From assembly GCA_009760855.2 (NCBI GenBank), contig WPIO01000102.1:1302001-1366000 (forward strand): a DNA stretch of 64,000 nt. Reading direction: 5' to 3'. Below are positions 20,012 through 29,046 of the stretch, one piece after another. Position numbers and translations under genes: made by a program. Below the pieces are notes generated by a model. That model made no database searches. It was not told the DNA's origin and was given only the letters and a program-made list of their open reading frames with translations. Position 1 is the first letter of the stretch, and the number at the start of each line of letters is the position of its first letter. The DNA is from Cristatella mucedo (Eukaryota > Bryozoa > Phylactolaemata > Cristatellidae).

Positions 20012-21030
20012 TTATTTTTAAACACAATAGATTGGCAAAGATTGTTATTTTTGGTTGATTGATGCTTTTGTTTTTAGGTAAGAATGGTATCGCGTTCACA
20101 TGCAATATCTCTGCAATGAAGCGTGTATTTGTTTACCAACGTGCACAAGCTGCTAAGTCAAGCTTGATATTTTGCATGCATTGCTTGGTATTAATATTCT
20201 TTGGCCGTATTTTTTGAGTGTCGCCAATCTCACAGTTCTTCATTTTTATATCGATGGACTTCTTTTGCCATCTGTCAAAGGCAAACTCCACTATTCATTG
20301 GTTATTTTTTTTGACCAATGTCGATACTTATGATTTATTTTGCTGTAAATTAAAATAATCTTTTAAGAAAAAATACCTTTAAAGCAATCGTCCAATTCAA
20401 TCTGTCACTACAATTAACTTCTGCGCCGCAAGCCTAACACCTTATGTTCTGGGTTTAAATTGGACATATCGTAGTGATTTTATTGTAAAATAATGTTTTT
20501 ATCAATACCCAAGAGCGATAAATGCAATATAATAATTTAAAGGCATTCTGTTTATTCTGGTTGACCGTGGGCAGATAGATGTTTTTTATCTTAATGTTAT
20601 GGGAAATTATGGGTAAAAGATTTTGTAAAAAAATAATTGCAAACAAATCCTAGATATTATATAATATTATTATGGTCATTATGTATGTATAATAAAGTAT
20701 CATATTTTTAAAAAAAGATATTTTTATGGTTGACAATTATAAAATAACACATGTTATCCCATATACAACCATGATTTAACCATAGTATCCCAAATGCATA
20801 GTAAAGTAAATAGGTTGAGAGATTTTTACTATGTTATGCTTTGGGTGCACGCTGATTGGCTTTAAAGGAGGCAGGAGGTTTTATGGCTTATGGTTGAAGG
20901 CGATAGTTTTGGAGGTTCTATCGCGGATTTCGCCCTATTTTAGGAGGTTTGGGGCGTTTTCCAAATTGATGCTACGGAGGTTGGCTCTATTGTGCCGCGT
21001 GGAGGTGCGGCTTATTTTTATTTAAAAACC
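20012..21030. other. Intergenic spacer before mraZ with a GGAGG cluster
   Basis: About 1 kb without a supported gene. The first 800 bases are AT-rich. From about 20840 to 21010 the composition becomes G-rich and GGAGG occurs at 20867, 20874, 20911, 20943, 20976 and 21001. A 64-codon frame at 20831-21025 crosses this stretch, with no motif. The cluster may be the binding region for MraZ, which represses its own promoter in bacteria where this was studied. Confidence 0.45.
20867..21005 (+). promoter_or_regulatory. GGAGG repeat cluster upstream of mraZ, possible MraZ operator
   Basis: Six GGAGG pentamers, most followed by T, are spaced 7, 37, 32, 33 and 25 bases apart and end 26 bases before the mraZ start. 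MraZ in E. coli binds short G-rich direct repeats upstream of its own gene. The spacing of roughly three helical turns is suggestive; the link to MraZ is inference. Confidence 0.35.
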
Positions 21031-21498
21031 ATGTCGGTCTTTTTATCAACATATCGAAATAAGTTAGATAAAAAGGGCAGAGTTTCTGTTCCTGCTACTT
21101 TTAGGTCGATAATTTGCTCAGATGCCAATGGATTTCACGGCATAGTTGTATATAAATCCGTTATAAACGAATGTCTGGAGGCTTGCAACATGGCTCGTAT
21201 GGAAAAAATAAGTCAAAGCATAGACAATCTTGATCCACTTTCTGAAGAGCGAGACGCCTTTGCTTCTACAATTTTAGCAGAAAGTTTGCCCTTGGCTTTC
21301 GATCCTGAGGGTAGGGTTGTTTTGCCAAAAGATCTAGCAGAGATCCTATCTCTTGGGGAAGGTGCGGAGGAGGTATGTTTTGTTGGAAAAGGTCAGATTT
21401 TTGAGATTTGGAATCCTGCCAAGCTAGAAGAGCATAAAGAAAGAGCCCGCAAGATTGCCAAAGAATGTCGTGGTAGCTTAAAAATCGCAGCCAACTAA
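21031..21498 (+). CDS. mraZ: Transcriptional regulator MraZ
   Basis: 155 residues, with two SpoVT/AbrB-like MraZ domains: the first starts LSTYRNKLDKKGRVSVPATFR, the second has LAFDPEGRVVLPKDLAE. MraZ regulates the division and cell-wall (dcw) cluster. The open frame begins 13 codons earlier, but family alignment places the start at ATG 21031. Normally rsmH (mraW) follows at once; here no such gene follows and the dcw cluster is absent, so mraZ is on its own. Confidence 0.93.
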   Translation: MSVFLSTYRNKLDKKGRVSVPATFRSIICSDANGFHGIVVYKSVINECLEACNMARMEKISQSIDNLDPLSEERDAFASTILAESLPLAFDPEGRVVLPKDLAEILSLGEGAEEVCFVGKGQIFEIWNPAKLEEHKERARKIAKECRGSLKIAAN

Positions 21499-21912
21499 AA
21501 AAAATAACCCCACATCAGATGGGCGAAATTTGTTTTATGTGGAGTGGCTTTTGCATTTCCAATGTATTAAAAAAAATAAAAAATGTCTCAATTTTGCTTC
21601 TCATGGAATAAATGAATTCTTATTGAATAAAAAAATTCAACTGATAATAATTATTACTTTTATTCAAAAAAGATCTTCCCATCTGCTATTTTGGCAATTT
21701 GGCTGCAATTATTTATTGCATAAAAACTGATAAAAATCTTTACAAATTGGTAATATTTTTTTTCATCGGCCTTGAGAAGTGCAATTAAGAAGGTCAATAA
21801 AATTATCAAAATTAAGAAAATATAAAATTGTTGTCAAAATATTTACAATACACAATACTGGGTAAAATTTAGTATAATAAATCTATTAACCCTGAATGGC
21901 TTTATAATGATT
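21499..21912. other. Spacer after mraZ
   Basis: No rsmH or other division gene is found here. The DNA is AT-rich and has no motif I recognise. A loose stem CCACAT / ATGTGG starts about 12 bases after the mraZ stop without a clean T tail. Confidence 0.4.
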
Positions 21913-22125
21913 TTACTGAGGCCAATGATTCTTGACCTTTTTCTTTTTTATTTTTATTACTTCCGGATTGCCATACCAGAATTCCCGAGCTTCTTTTTTG
22001 CTTGGTATTGTTGTTAGTTTTTGATACATTGTTTTGCGTTGTGTTGGTTTTTTTTGCCTTGTCTCTGCATTGTTTGCGCCATATATAACAAAAAATAACA
22101 ATAAAAAAAAGAGAATTTTTTTCAT
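21913..22125 (-). CDS. Small putative secreted protein
   Basis: 70 residues. It begins MKKILFFLLLFFVIYGANNA, a good Sec signal peptide with cleavage possible after ANNA, and the mature part is short and very basic (many Lys, one WYGN segment). I recognise no family. No Shine-Dalgarno-like sequence is visible. An overlapping minus-strand frame of 85 codons (21902-22159) is less convincing. It may be spurious in AT-rich DNA. Confidence 0.35.
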   Translation of the reverse strand: MKKILFFLLLFFVIYGANNAETRQKKPTQRKTMYQKLTTIPSKKEAREFWYGNPEVIKIKKKKVKNHWPQ

Positions 22126-22451
22126 AAAGAGGGAAGTTATAAATATATTTTACAGGCAAATTCTATCATAAAATTGTGTAAAATGCAATGATTTTATATT
22201 TTTATTGGAAAAATATCTTAATAATAATTATATTTCTGCTGTTCATTCTTGATAAGATCATCGTTAAGAGGTCTAAAAATATCACAATCTAATTGCAAGA
22301 TTAAAATTTTTACTTTTTTTTGATGGTCAATGATTGCACGACTGAGAAAAATAAAAAAATACTTGCAAAACAAAAAAGCGACCATAAGTGCGTTTTGGTC
22401 GAGCTTTGTTGTTCGCATGGTTATTGTTTGATAATATGATTCTACATTATA
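22126..22451 (+). promoter_or_regulatory. tuf leader and possible promoter
   Basis: Spacer before tuf. A hairpin CGACCA / TGGTCG is at 22379-22401. Downstream, TTGTTG (22406-22411) and GATAAT (22430-22435) lie 18 bases apart and could be -35 and -10 elements, which would leave a very short leader before ATG 22452. Low confidence. Confidence 0.3.
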
Positions 22452-23636
22452 ATGGCAACTTTTGAAAGAAATAAACCCCACGTTAATATTGGTACCATTG
22501 GTCACGTAGACCACGGTAAAACAACTCTTACTGCGGCTATCACCGTTGTGCTTTCCGCAACTGGACAGGCACAGGCGATGAAATATGATGATATTGACGC
22601 CGCTCCAGAAGAGAAGGCTCGAGGTATTACAATTAACACAGCCCACGTGGAATATCAAACAGAAAATCGTCATTACGCTCACGTTGACTGTCCTGGTCAC
22701 GCCGACTACGTAAAAAACATGATTACTGGTGCCGCTCAGATGGACGGTGCAATTCTGGTTGTTAGTGCTGCCGATGGCCCCATGCCACAAACTCGTGAGC
22801 ACATTCTTTTGGCTCGTCAGGTTGGTGTGCCTTATATGGTTGTTTTCTTAAACAAGTGTGATATGGTTGACGATCCAGAGCTTATTGAGCTTGTTGAATT
22901 GGAAATTCGCGAACTACTATCTAAATACGAATTTCCAGGAGATGAAATTCCTATTATCAGGGGCTCTGGTCTAAAAGCTCTAGAAGGAGCAGATGGAGAG
23001 TACGGAGTGCAATCTGTACACAAGCTAATGACGGCCATAGATGAATACATTCCAACTCCAAAGCGTGATATTGAAAAACCTTTCTTGATGTCGGTGGAGG
23101 ACGTTTTCTCTATTTCTGGGCGTGGTACTGTCGCTACAGGAAGAATTGAAAGAGGTGTTGTTAAGGTTGGAGAGGAAGTTGAAATTGTTGGTTTTGGCAA
23201 ACAACAAAAAACAGTTGTAACCGGTATTGAAATGTTTCGCAAAAGCCTAGATCAAGGTCAGGCTGGTGATAACGCTGGTATTCTATTGCGTGGTGTTGGT
23301 CGTGAAGATATTGAAAGAGGTCACGTTCTTGCTAAGGTTGGAACCATCACCCCTCACAACAAGTTTATCGCAGAGGTTTACATTTTGTCAAAGGAAGAAG
23401 GCGGAAGACACACTCCTTTCTTCAATAACTACAGACCTCAATTTTACTTCAGAACAACTGACGTAACTGGTTCTATCAAATTGCCAGAAGGTAAGGAGAT
23501 GATTATGCCTGGCGATAACGTAAAGATGGAAGTAGAGCTTATTGCAAATGTTGCGATGGAAGAAGGATTGCGTTTTGCAATTAGAGAGGGTGGAAGGACT
23601 GTTGGTGCTGGAGTTGTTGCGAAAATTCTTCAATAG
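22452..23636 (+). CDS. tuf: Elongation factor Tu
   Basis: GTPase that delivers aminoacyl-tRNA to the ribosome. 394 residues, full length. G1 GHVDHGKT, effector region [10 protein letters not shown]3 DCPGH, G4 NKCD, then domains 2 and 3 ending GRTVGAGVV. The usual neighbours (fusA, rpsL, rpsG, secE or tRNA genes) are absent, as in reduced alphaproteobacteria with a broken str operon. A strong terminator follows. Confidence 0.98.
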   Translation: MATFERNKPHVNIGTIGHVDHGKTTLTAAITVVLSATGQAQAMKYDDIDAAPEEKARGITINTAHVEYQTENRHYAHVDCPGHADYVKNMITGAAQMDGAILVVSAADGPMPQTREHILLARQVGVPYMVVFLNKCDMVDDPELIELVELEIRELLSKYEFPGDEIPIIRGSGLKALEGADGEYGVQSVHKLMTAIDEYIPTPKRDIEKPFLMSVEDVFSISGRGTVATGRIERGVVKVGEEVEIVGFGKQQKTVVTGIEMFRKSLDQGQAGDNAGILLRGVGREDIERGHVLAKVGTITPHNKFIAEVYILSKEEGGRHTPFFNNYRPQFYFRTTDVTGSIKLPEGKEMIMPGDNVKMEVELIANVAMEEGLRFAIREGGRTVGAGVVAKILQ

Positions 23637-23668
23637 TTTTTTATCTATATTTCTTTCAAGAAAATGAA

Positions 23669-23699
23669 ATACCTCGCCCAATTGGCGGGGTATTTTTTT
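23669..23699 (+). terminator. Rho-independent terminator of tuf
   Basis: Stem ATACCTCGCC (23669-23678) pairs with GGCGGGGTAT (23684-23693) with one G-T pair, 5-base loop, followed by a T run. It starts 33 bases after the tuf stop. This is the clearest intrinsic terminator in the window. Confidence 0.93.
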
Positions 23700-24468
23700 G
23701 CCCAAATTGTGCCATAAGATAATAAATTTAGGCTTGATTATGGGTGTTTTATGTTAGATTTATTGAGGTTTATTTTATTGTCTTTCTGTTTTTTTATGCA
23801 CCAATTATGCAATAATATAGATATGATAATTTGAAGCGTTTTTTATAATTATTTCTTTGTGAACAGAGTCTAGTCAACACAGCTCCACCTCACCCTCATT
23901 TTCCAGATCAACGTCAAAATTTAATTCCGTCGTGATGTTTTTTTACGATTGCCGCATGTGTTGGTTTGTTTTGCCATTTTCACTCTATTGATAATGATAT
24001 ATGTTGCGTTGAATTTGCATTTGGCGTACCATTTTTTGTGTAGCATCCAATTCTCAAGGTTGTTAAAAATAATTGCACGATTGTTTTTCATTTAATGTCT
24101 GTTGCGGCATATTGTTTTTTTGTGTTACAGCAAATCAATTATATGGTCAGATTATTATATGTGATTTTTACAACCTAATACCGCAATAATTGCGATTTTT
24201 AGGTTTTTTTGTAATTTTAATATTTTATTGCTCAGCACGGCTTGTATATTTAATCTTTTGCCAAGTTTATTTTTGCTATTTGAATAAAAAACTACTTCTT
24301 TTGGTTGTTTTTTATGATTGATTTGGTGATATTTGATATCATTAATGGTGATGCGACGTCACAAGCTTGAATTTAATTATTTCATCACTTTTCACGTCTA
24401 TCGTCAAAAATGTCCGACTTGCTATGTTGGTATTTTTGCTGTTTATGTGTATTTTTGTCGTTCAAAAA
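23700..24468. other. Convergent intergenic spacer after tuf
   Basis: About 770 AT-rich bases between the tuf terminator and the 3' end of the NDUFA12 gene on the other strand. I see no gene, RNA or repeat in it. Confidence 0.5.
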
Positions 24469-24819
24469 CTAAGAAGGCTGCCATTTGTTGTAATGTGGTA
24501 GGTTTGATTGTTGTTTTTTAGGCTTTGGCTCTAATTTACTGCCCGCAAGATTTGGTAAGTGCTCTTTTTCCCACGGTAATTTTTCATTCATCTGTATGTG
24601 ACTGTTGCTATGATTGTAGTGTAGCCAAGAGCGCCAGATTGAAGGCACTTTAGATGCCTCTGGTGTTGTGCCGTAAAGGCAAAATCTTTTTTTTAATCCA
24701 AATGATGTGATGTCTTGTTTGTGTTCATAGTATTTATTTCCGTAGGAATCTTTACCAATGTAATTGGCCGTTATTTTTACTATAAAATTAGTAATATATG
24801 CACTTATTTTTAACATAAT
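24469..24819 (-). CDS. NDUFA12-family NADH:ubiquinone oxidoreductase accessory subunit
   Basis: 116 residues. The pattern GKDSYGNKYYE, then a stretch ending LYGTTPEASKVPSIWRSWLH and a C-terminal PNLAGS is that of the NDUFA12 (17.2 kDa) family, an accessory subunit of complex I shared by alphaproteobacteria and mitochondria. The family aligns from MLKISAY, so I take ATG 24819; the open frame runs 36 codons further upstream and would overlap dsbB. It is divergent from dsbB. No complex I core gene is adjacent; nuoJ is 6 kb away. Confidence 0.85.
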   Translation of the reverse strand: MMLKISAYITNFIVKITANYIGKDSYGNKYYEHKQDITSFGLKKRFCLYGTTPEASKVPSIWRSWLHYNHSNSHIQMNEKLPWEKEHLPNLAGSKLEPKPKKQQSNLPHYNKWQPS

Positions 24820-24913
24820 GGATGATTTTGACAAAACATAGTTGATGAAAAAACAATAAAAATATATTGCAACTAAATCTATTAGAAATAAAAGAGCGAT
24901 GAAATGAATTTGC

Positions 24914-25435
24914 GTGATTATGATCAATAAGATGCTAAGCTGGCTTTATCGGGCGCCAAATTTTGCCTTTTTTACAGCAATTATATGCGGTATTGGCTTA
25001 GGTTTTATGTATGTTTTGCAATATTTTTTTGGATTCGCTCCGTGTCACCTTTGTCATATGCAAAGATTTGTTGTGATGGCACTTATTGCTACGTTATTGA
25101 TTGGTTGGTCTGGATTTTTTATATTTGGCAGAAGGATGAAAATTCTTGATACATGCATGGCTTTCGCGGCTATTATTAGTTGCGGTTCATTTTCTTTAGC
25201 TACCTATCAGGTTGCTGTGGAAAAGGCGTTGATTGATTTGCCTGAAAACTGTGCCACACCAAATATTTTTATTAACGATGTGCGTCTTTTGGATATGGCG
25301 ATGCAAAATAATGCAACTATTGCTTGCAATATTCCACAATTTATCGGATTTTTTTCTGTTGCTGAGTGGTCTTTAATTGGAACATTGCTTCTATTTTGGT
25401 GGATGCTTTTTTACTGGCTAACTCGAAGAATGTAG
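24914..25435 (+). CDS. dsbB: Disulfide bond formation protein DsbB
   Basis: Inner-membrane quinone reductase that reoxidises DsbA. 173 residues with four membrane segments (about 15-35, 50-72, 78-95, 145-168). The first periplasmic Cys pair is CHLC at 44-47; a second pair is formed by ENC and IAC in the loop before the last helix. Start ATG 24914 is used; ATG 24920 is also possible. The small Cys-rich peptide downstream could be a substrate, which is inference. Confidence 0.92.
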   Translation: MIMINKMLSWLYRAPNFAFFTAIICGIGLGFMYVLQYFFGFAPCHLCHMQRFVVMALIATLLIGWSGFFIFGRRMKILDTCMAFAAIISCGSFSLATYQVAVEKALIDLPENCATPNIFINDVRLLDMAMQNNATIACNIPQFIGFFSVAEWSLIGTLLLFWWMLFYWLTRRM

Positions 25436-25558
25436 GCCTTTGTAATATTTGTATTTTGCTTGCAACTGTTTATTCTGGCCATGAATTTTTGTTTGTAGGG
25501 GGGTAGTTTTTTTGATATTGATTTTAGTTTTTTTATTTGTTTATTTGTTATTTTTTAT

Positions 25559-25708
25559 ATGATGCATTTTATTTTAGCTTGCTTGATTGGTTTTTTTTCC
25601 GCATTTACCGTACTTGATATTTCCAATGTAATGGCAAAATCATCGAAATCTAAAAAAGAAAAAACAGATTGCGACTGCGAGGATCATGATGACGATTGTG
25701 ATCATTAA
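25559..25708 (+). CDS. Tiny exported Cys/Asp/His-rich peptide
   Basis: 49 codons. Residues 1-18 are hydrophobic and signal-like, followed by a basic Ser/Lys stretch and a C-terminal DCDCEDHDDDCDH. The tail has three Cys, two His and six or more acidic residues, a composition suited to metal binding. It lies 124 bases after dsbB on the same strand. No clear ribosome binding site is visible and I recognise no family. Two consecutive ATG codons (25559, 25562) are available. Confidence 0.4.
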   Translation: MMHFILACLIGFFSAFTVLDISNVMAKSSKSKKEKTDCDCEDHDDDCDH

Positions 25709-26011
25709 TATTTTATTTTTTTGTGAGCAGCATTGCTGAATAATATTGCATTGGTCATTATTTTCCAATTAAATGATATGGAATTTTTATTAACTATTGC
25801 TATTTTGCTTTGTGCGAGTGTTTTTTTGAAGCTCAGTGCTGCTTAGGCAATTTTGTATTTGCCGCTGATGAGTTTTGATAAATAATGTTATTTATTTTTT
25901 TGCCTAATCTTTCTTGCAAATTCCAAAGTATTAGGGTGATTTTTTACATAAAATATAATCAATAGCATTTTATGATGGTCTTTTTTTGAAATTGAGCAAA
26001 AATGGCGTTAA
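25709..26011. other. Convergent spacer before hemA
   Basis: About 300 bases between the tiny peptide (plus) and the 3' end of hemA (minus). AT-rich, with a small inverted repeat AGCAGCATTGCTG near 25723 but no T tail directly behind it. No gene is seen. Confidence 0.4.
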
Positions 26012-27223
26012 TTATCTTTTTAAATTATATTTATCCTTAAGCTGTGCACAAGCAGAAATTAAATCTTCTATCATTTTATCGTCGTGCATTGGTGTTGGCG
26101 TAATGCGTAGCCTTTCCGTTCCCTTTGGTACGGTTGGATAGTTGATAGATTGTACATATATATTAAATTGATTGAGCAGGTCGTCTGCAAATTGCTGACA
26201 AATGAATGGATCACATATCATGAGAGGCACTATGTGCGTGTTATTGGATAGGTGCGGTATGTTGTGTTTTACAAATCCATCCTTAACCTTGGCAACTTTA
26301 TCCTTATGTAGCTTTCTAATATGTGGATTTTGCATTAGATATTCCACGCTTGCCATAATTGCGGCCGTGATTGATGGCGGCAAGGTTGTGGTGAAAATAA
26401 AAGATGATGCATGACATCTTACTGCATCTATAATGGCACTGTTGGCGCTAATATATCCTCCTATTACACCGTAGCCTTTTGCAAAATTGCCTTGAATGAT
26501 ATCTATTTTACCAGTTAGGCCAAGTTCTTCCACCATGCCAGCACCAGTGGTGCCGTAAAGTCCAACAGCATGCACTTCATCTATATAGGTTAGGGCGTTG
26601 TATTTTTTGGCCAATTCGGCAAATTTGGCAATAGGAGAAACAGATCCGCTCATTGAATATACCGATTCAAACACTATTAATTTTGGCTTTGTTAGAGGCA
26701 TGGCCGCAAGAATTCTTTCCAAATGATCGCTGTCATTGTGATTAAAGATTATTTTTTCACATTTAGAATCAACTATGCCGTGTATCATAGAAGCATGATT
26801 AAATTGGTCCGAAAGAATTACGCAATTTGGCAAAAGTTTGGGAATGGTGGATAGTGCGGCTTGGTTTGCAACATATCCAGATGTAAAAATAAGAGATGAT
26901 TCTTTTTTATGTAACTCTGAGGTTAGATTTTCTAATGCAACTATAGATGCATGGGTGCCGCCAATATTTCTTGTTCCTCCAGAGCCAACGCCATATTTGT
27001 TGCAGGCCTCCATTGCTGCCTGCTTTACGCTTGCATTTTGTGCCATGCCAAGGTAATTATTTGTACACCAAATTACAACATTTTTGTTTAATTTACTATG
27101 TTTGGAGACAGGAAAATTTGTTTCTCCATAGTCCATAGTGTTGAAAATTCTGTACCGCCCCTCGGTTTTTATTTTATCAATTGCATTGCAGAAAAAACCA
27201 TTATAATCTATTGATTCGGCCAT
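26012..27223 (-). CDS. hemA: 5-aminolevulinate synthase
   Basis: PLP enzyme condensing glycine and succinyl-CoA to 5-aminolevulinate, the first step of haem synthesis in alphaproteobacteria (C4 route). 403 residues. Visible are the N-terminal FFxxAIDKIKTEGRYR-type segment, GVGSGGTRNIGGTH, SDQFNHASMI, YIDEVHAVGLYG and the PLP lysine in FAKGYGVIGGY. The open frame extends 17 codons upstream; I start at ATG 27223, where homology begins. It is the last gene of the lolC/E - phosphohexomutase - yraN run, 99 bases after yraN. Confidence 0.95.
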   Translation of the reverse strand: MAESIDYNGFFCNAIDKIKTEGRYRIFNTMDYGETNFPVSKHSKLNKNVVIWCTNNYLGMAQNASVKQAAMEACNKYGVGSGGTRNIGGTHASIVALENLTSELHKKESSLIFTSGYVANQAALSTIPKLLPNCVILSDQFNHASMIHGIVDSKCEKIIFNHNDSDHLERILAAMPLTKPKLIVFESVYSMSGSVSPIAKFAELAKKYNALTYIDEVHAVGLYGTTGAGMVEELGLTGKIDIIQGNFAKGYGVIGGYISANSAIIDAVRCHASSFIFTTTLPPSITAAIMASVEYLMQNPHIRKLHKDKVAKVKDGFVKHNIPHLSNNTHIVPLMICDPFICQQFADDLLNQFNIYVQSINYPTVPKGTERLRITPTPMHDDKMIEDLISACAQLKDKYNLKR

Positions 27224-27322
27224 AAAAAAACAAGTAAAAAAGCCATGAGCTATTATATGGCCATCTGAGTACAAAATAATTCAATAAGTTAATTACAAGA
27301 AAATTATTTTTGTTATTATGAT

Positions 27323-27703
27323 CTATAAAGATTCCCCTTCATTGCTCCAAAATTTTGGTAAACTAATCCATCCACCAAGAACTGCAACGTCAATTTTTAT
27401 TTCTCTATCAATGCGACGAATTGCCACAAAAGATCTTGCCATATTGTGCATTTTATCTATTCTAGAGCGAGAAACTAGATTTGATGTGTTGCCGTAATTT
27501 TCAATGTTACTTCGTGCCTTTACCTCTATAAAAACAATTTTTCCACGACCAACAACAATTAAATCAATTTCTCCATAACGATTTTTATATCTCCACCTAA
27601 TTGGCCAGTAGCCACAAAATAGCAAAAATATTGCTACCTTTACTTCGGAAATTAGGCCAAAAATATTGCTTTTTTTGCGATCTTTAGCTGTTCTTTTTTT
27701 CAT
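27323..27703 (-). CDS. yraN: YraN family protein (UPF0102)
   Basis: 126 residues with the nuclease-like fold of the UPF0102 family: RYGEIDLIV (E and D of the core) followed by IVFIEVKARS, i.e. the E-x-K of a PD-(D/E)xK fold. The biochemical role is not established. Its start overlaps the 3' end of the phosphohexomutase gene by 20 bases, so the two are translationally linked. Confidence 0.9.
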   Translation of the reverse strand: MKKRTAKDRKKSNIFGLISEVKVAIFLLFCGYWPIRWRYKNRYGEIDLIVVGRGKIVFIEVKARSNIENYGNTSNLVSRSRIDKMHNMARSFVAIRRIDREIKIDVAVLGGWISLPKFWSNEGESL

Positions 27704-29033
27704 AAAATAAATTATTAAATTTTAGCAAATATGCCAGCATTTCTTTTTTTATCTCTGCTAGTGATTTTTCATCTTCCCCTTCGCACCAGATGCGCATTTT
27801 ATTGGTTGTGTTTGATGCTCTTATTGCAAACCATTGATTGTTTTTTTCAGCTCTAATTCCATCGATATTTATTATTTTATATTTATTTTTTGTGTTATTG
27901 GTAATGTATGATATTAAGTCACCAACATAACGATAAAGCTCCACTTTGCCATCAAATACAACCTCAGCAGACCACATATAAATAATTGGCAGAAGAGCTA
28001 TTTGCTTTGCAATGTTGTTGCAAAAAAGCATTAAATTTAGTGCTGCAAAAATTCCGTCATCAATTGTTGCCAGTCCGTTATTTAGAAATATATGACCAGA
28101 TGATTCAACTGCCGCTATTGCGCTGGTTTCTTTAATGTAGTTTTTTATTTTTCCATGTCCGGTAGCAAAATACATCACTTTATGATTGTATTTGTTGATA
28201 AATTTTATCATTTCATGGCTCATTCCAAGATCAATCAGTACAGTTGATGGTTCGGCCTGTGGTAGAATATTTTGCAAAATTATCATTGCCAAATATGCCG
28301 TTTGCACCTGAGTATCATTAATTTTAAGATAAATTCTATCTCCATCTTCATCTATTATTATTGTGTTTGTGTAGTTTTTATGTTTGTGGTTTGCGGATAT
28401 AATTACATTTTTTTCAAGTCCAAAATTTTTAAAAAGCTCTGATGCCGTAGTTATGATTGTTGAATTAGTGCATGATAGTAAATTTTTTTCTTTTGTACTT
28501 GATGGTATGTGCTTTTTAGATAAAGACCGTGTAATGATAGCCAGATAGTCTGTAATATAATTGATTTTTTTGAAATTTATATTTTTTACTGGCTGTACTG
28601 GAGTTGATATTTTGCAGCTTTTTGCAAGTTTAAGCAAATCTTTTTTATTTAAAAATTTATCCCTAAGAATTATTTTTAATCCATTTTGTTCTGCTGAATT
28701 ATGAGATGCTGTAATTATCATGCCGCATTGTGCTGCGTTAGTTATGTATGCACAATGCAGTATAGGGGTTGATATTATTCCAGCATTTAAAACAACATTA
28801 TTGTGTAAAAATAGCTCAGCCACTTCAAGTAAATTTGCAGAAGATGGTCGCGAATCCATTCCTATTATAATTAATTCATCGTGAAGTGCCGTGCTTAGTA
28901 AAAAGCAAATTGCGGCAATTATAATTGAAGAATGCTGATCTGTGATAAATCTTAAATCGCCATCGCCAATTTCCAACAATGTTATCAATTGCTCTATTTC
29001 TTTCTCGCCTATGGTTAAATTTTGATAGTGCAC
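27684..29033 (-). CDS. Phosphomannomutase/phosphoglucomutase family protein
   Basis: 449 residues of the alpha-D-phosphohexomutase superfamily, cytosolic. Motifs in order: GMDSRPSS at about 58-65, the phosphoserine loop TASHN at 108-112 (Ser110), metal site DEDGDR at 228-233, sugar site ESSGH at 310-314, and phosphate-binding RASNT at 405-409. The last motif fits phosphomannomutase/phosphoglucomutase rather than GlmM, which normally has RxSGTEP. Sequence between motifs is diverged and domains 2-3 are compact. It likely supplies sugar phosphates for envelope glycans. It follows lolC/E by 13 bases. Confidence 0.85.
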   Translation of the reverse strand: MHYQNLTIGEKEIEQLITLLEIGDGDLRFITDQHSSIIIAAICFLLSTALHDELIIIGMDSRPSSANLLEVAELFLHNNVVLNAGIISTPILHCAYITNAAQCGMIITASHNSAEQNGLKIILRDKFLNKKDLLKLAKSCKISTPVQPVKNINFKKINYITDYLAIITRSLSKKHIPSSTKEKNLLSCTNSTIITTASELFKNFGLEKNVIISANHKHKNYTNTIIIDEDGDRIYLKINDTQVQTAYLAMIILQNILPQAEPSTVLIDLGMSHEMIKFINKYNHKVMYFATGHGKIKNYIKETSAIAAVESSGHIFLNNGLATIDDGIFAALNLMLFCNNIAKQIALLPIIYMWSAEVVFDGKVELYRYVGDLISYITNNTKNKYKIINIDGIRAEKNNQWFAIRASNTTNKMRIWCEGEDEKSLAEIKKEMLAYLLKFNNLFYEKKNS

Positions 29034-29046
29034 AGTTTTTGATGTG

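Noticed and set aside
20831-21025. 64-codon frame before mraZ
   Set aside because: It crosses the GGAGG cluster, has no family features, and ends just before the mraZ start.
22218-22802. 194-codon minus-strand frame over the tuf 5' end
   Set aside because: It is antisense to strongly conserved EF-Tu sequence and is a shadow of it.
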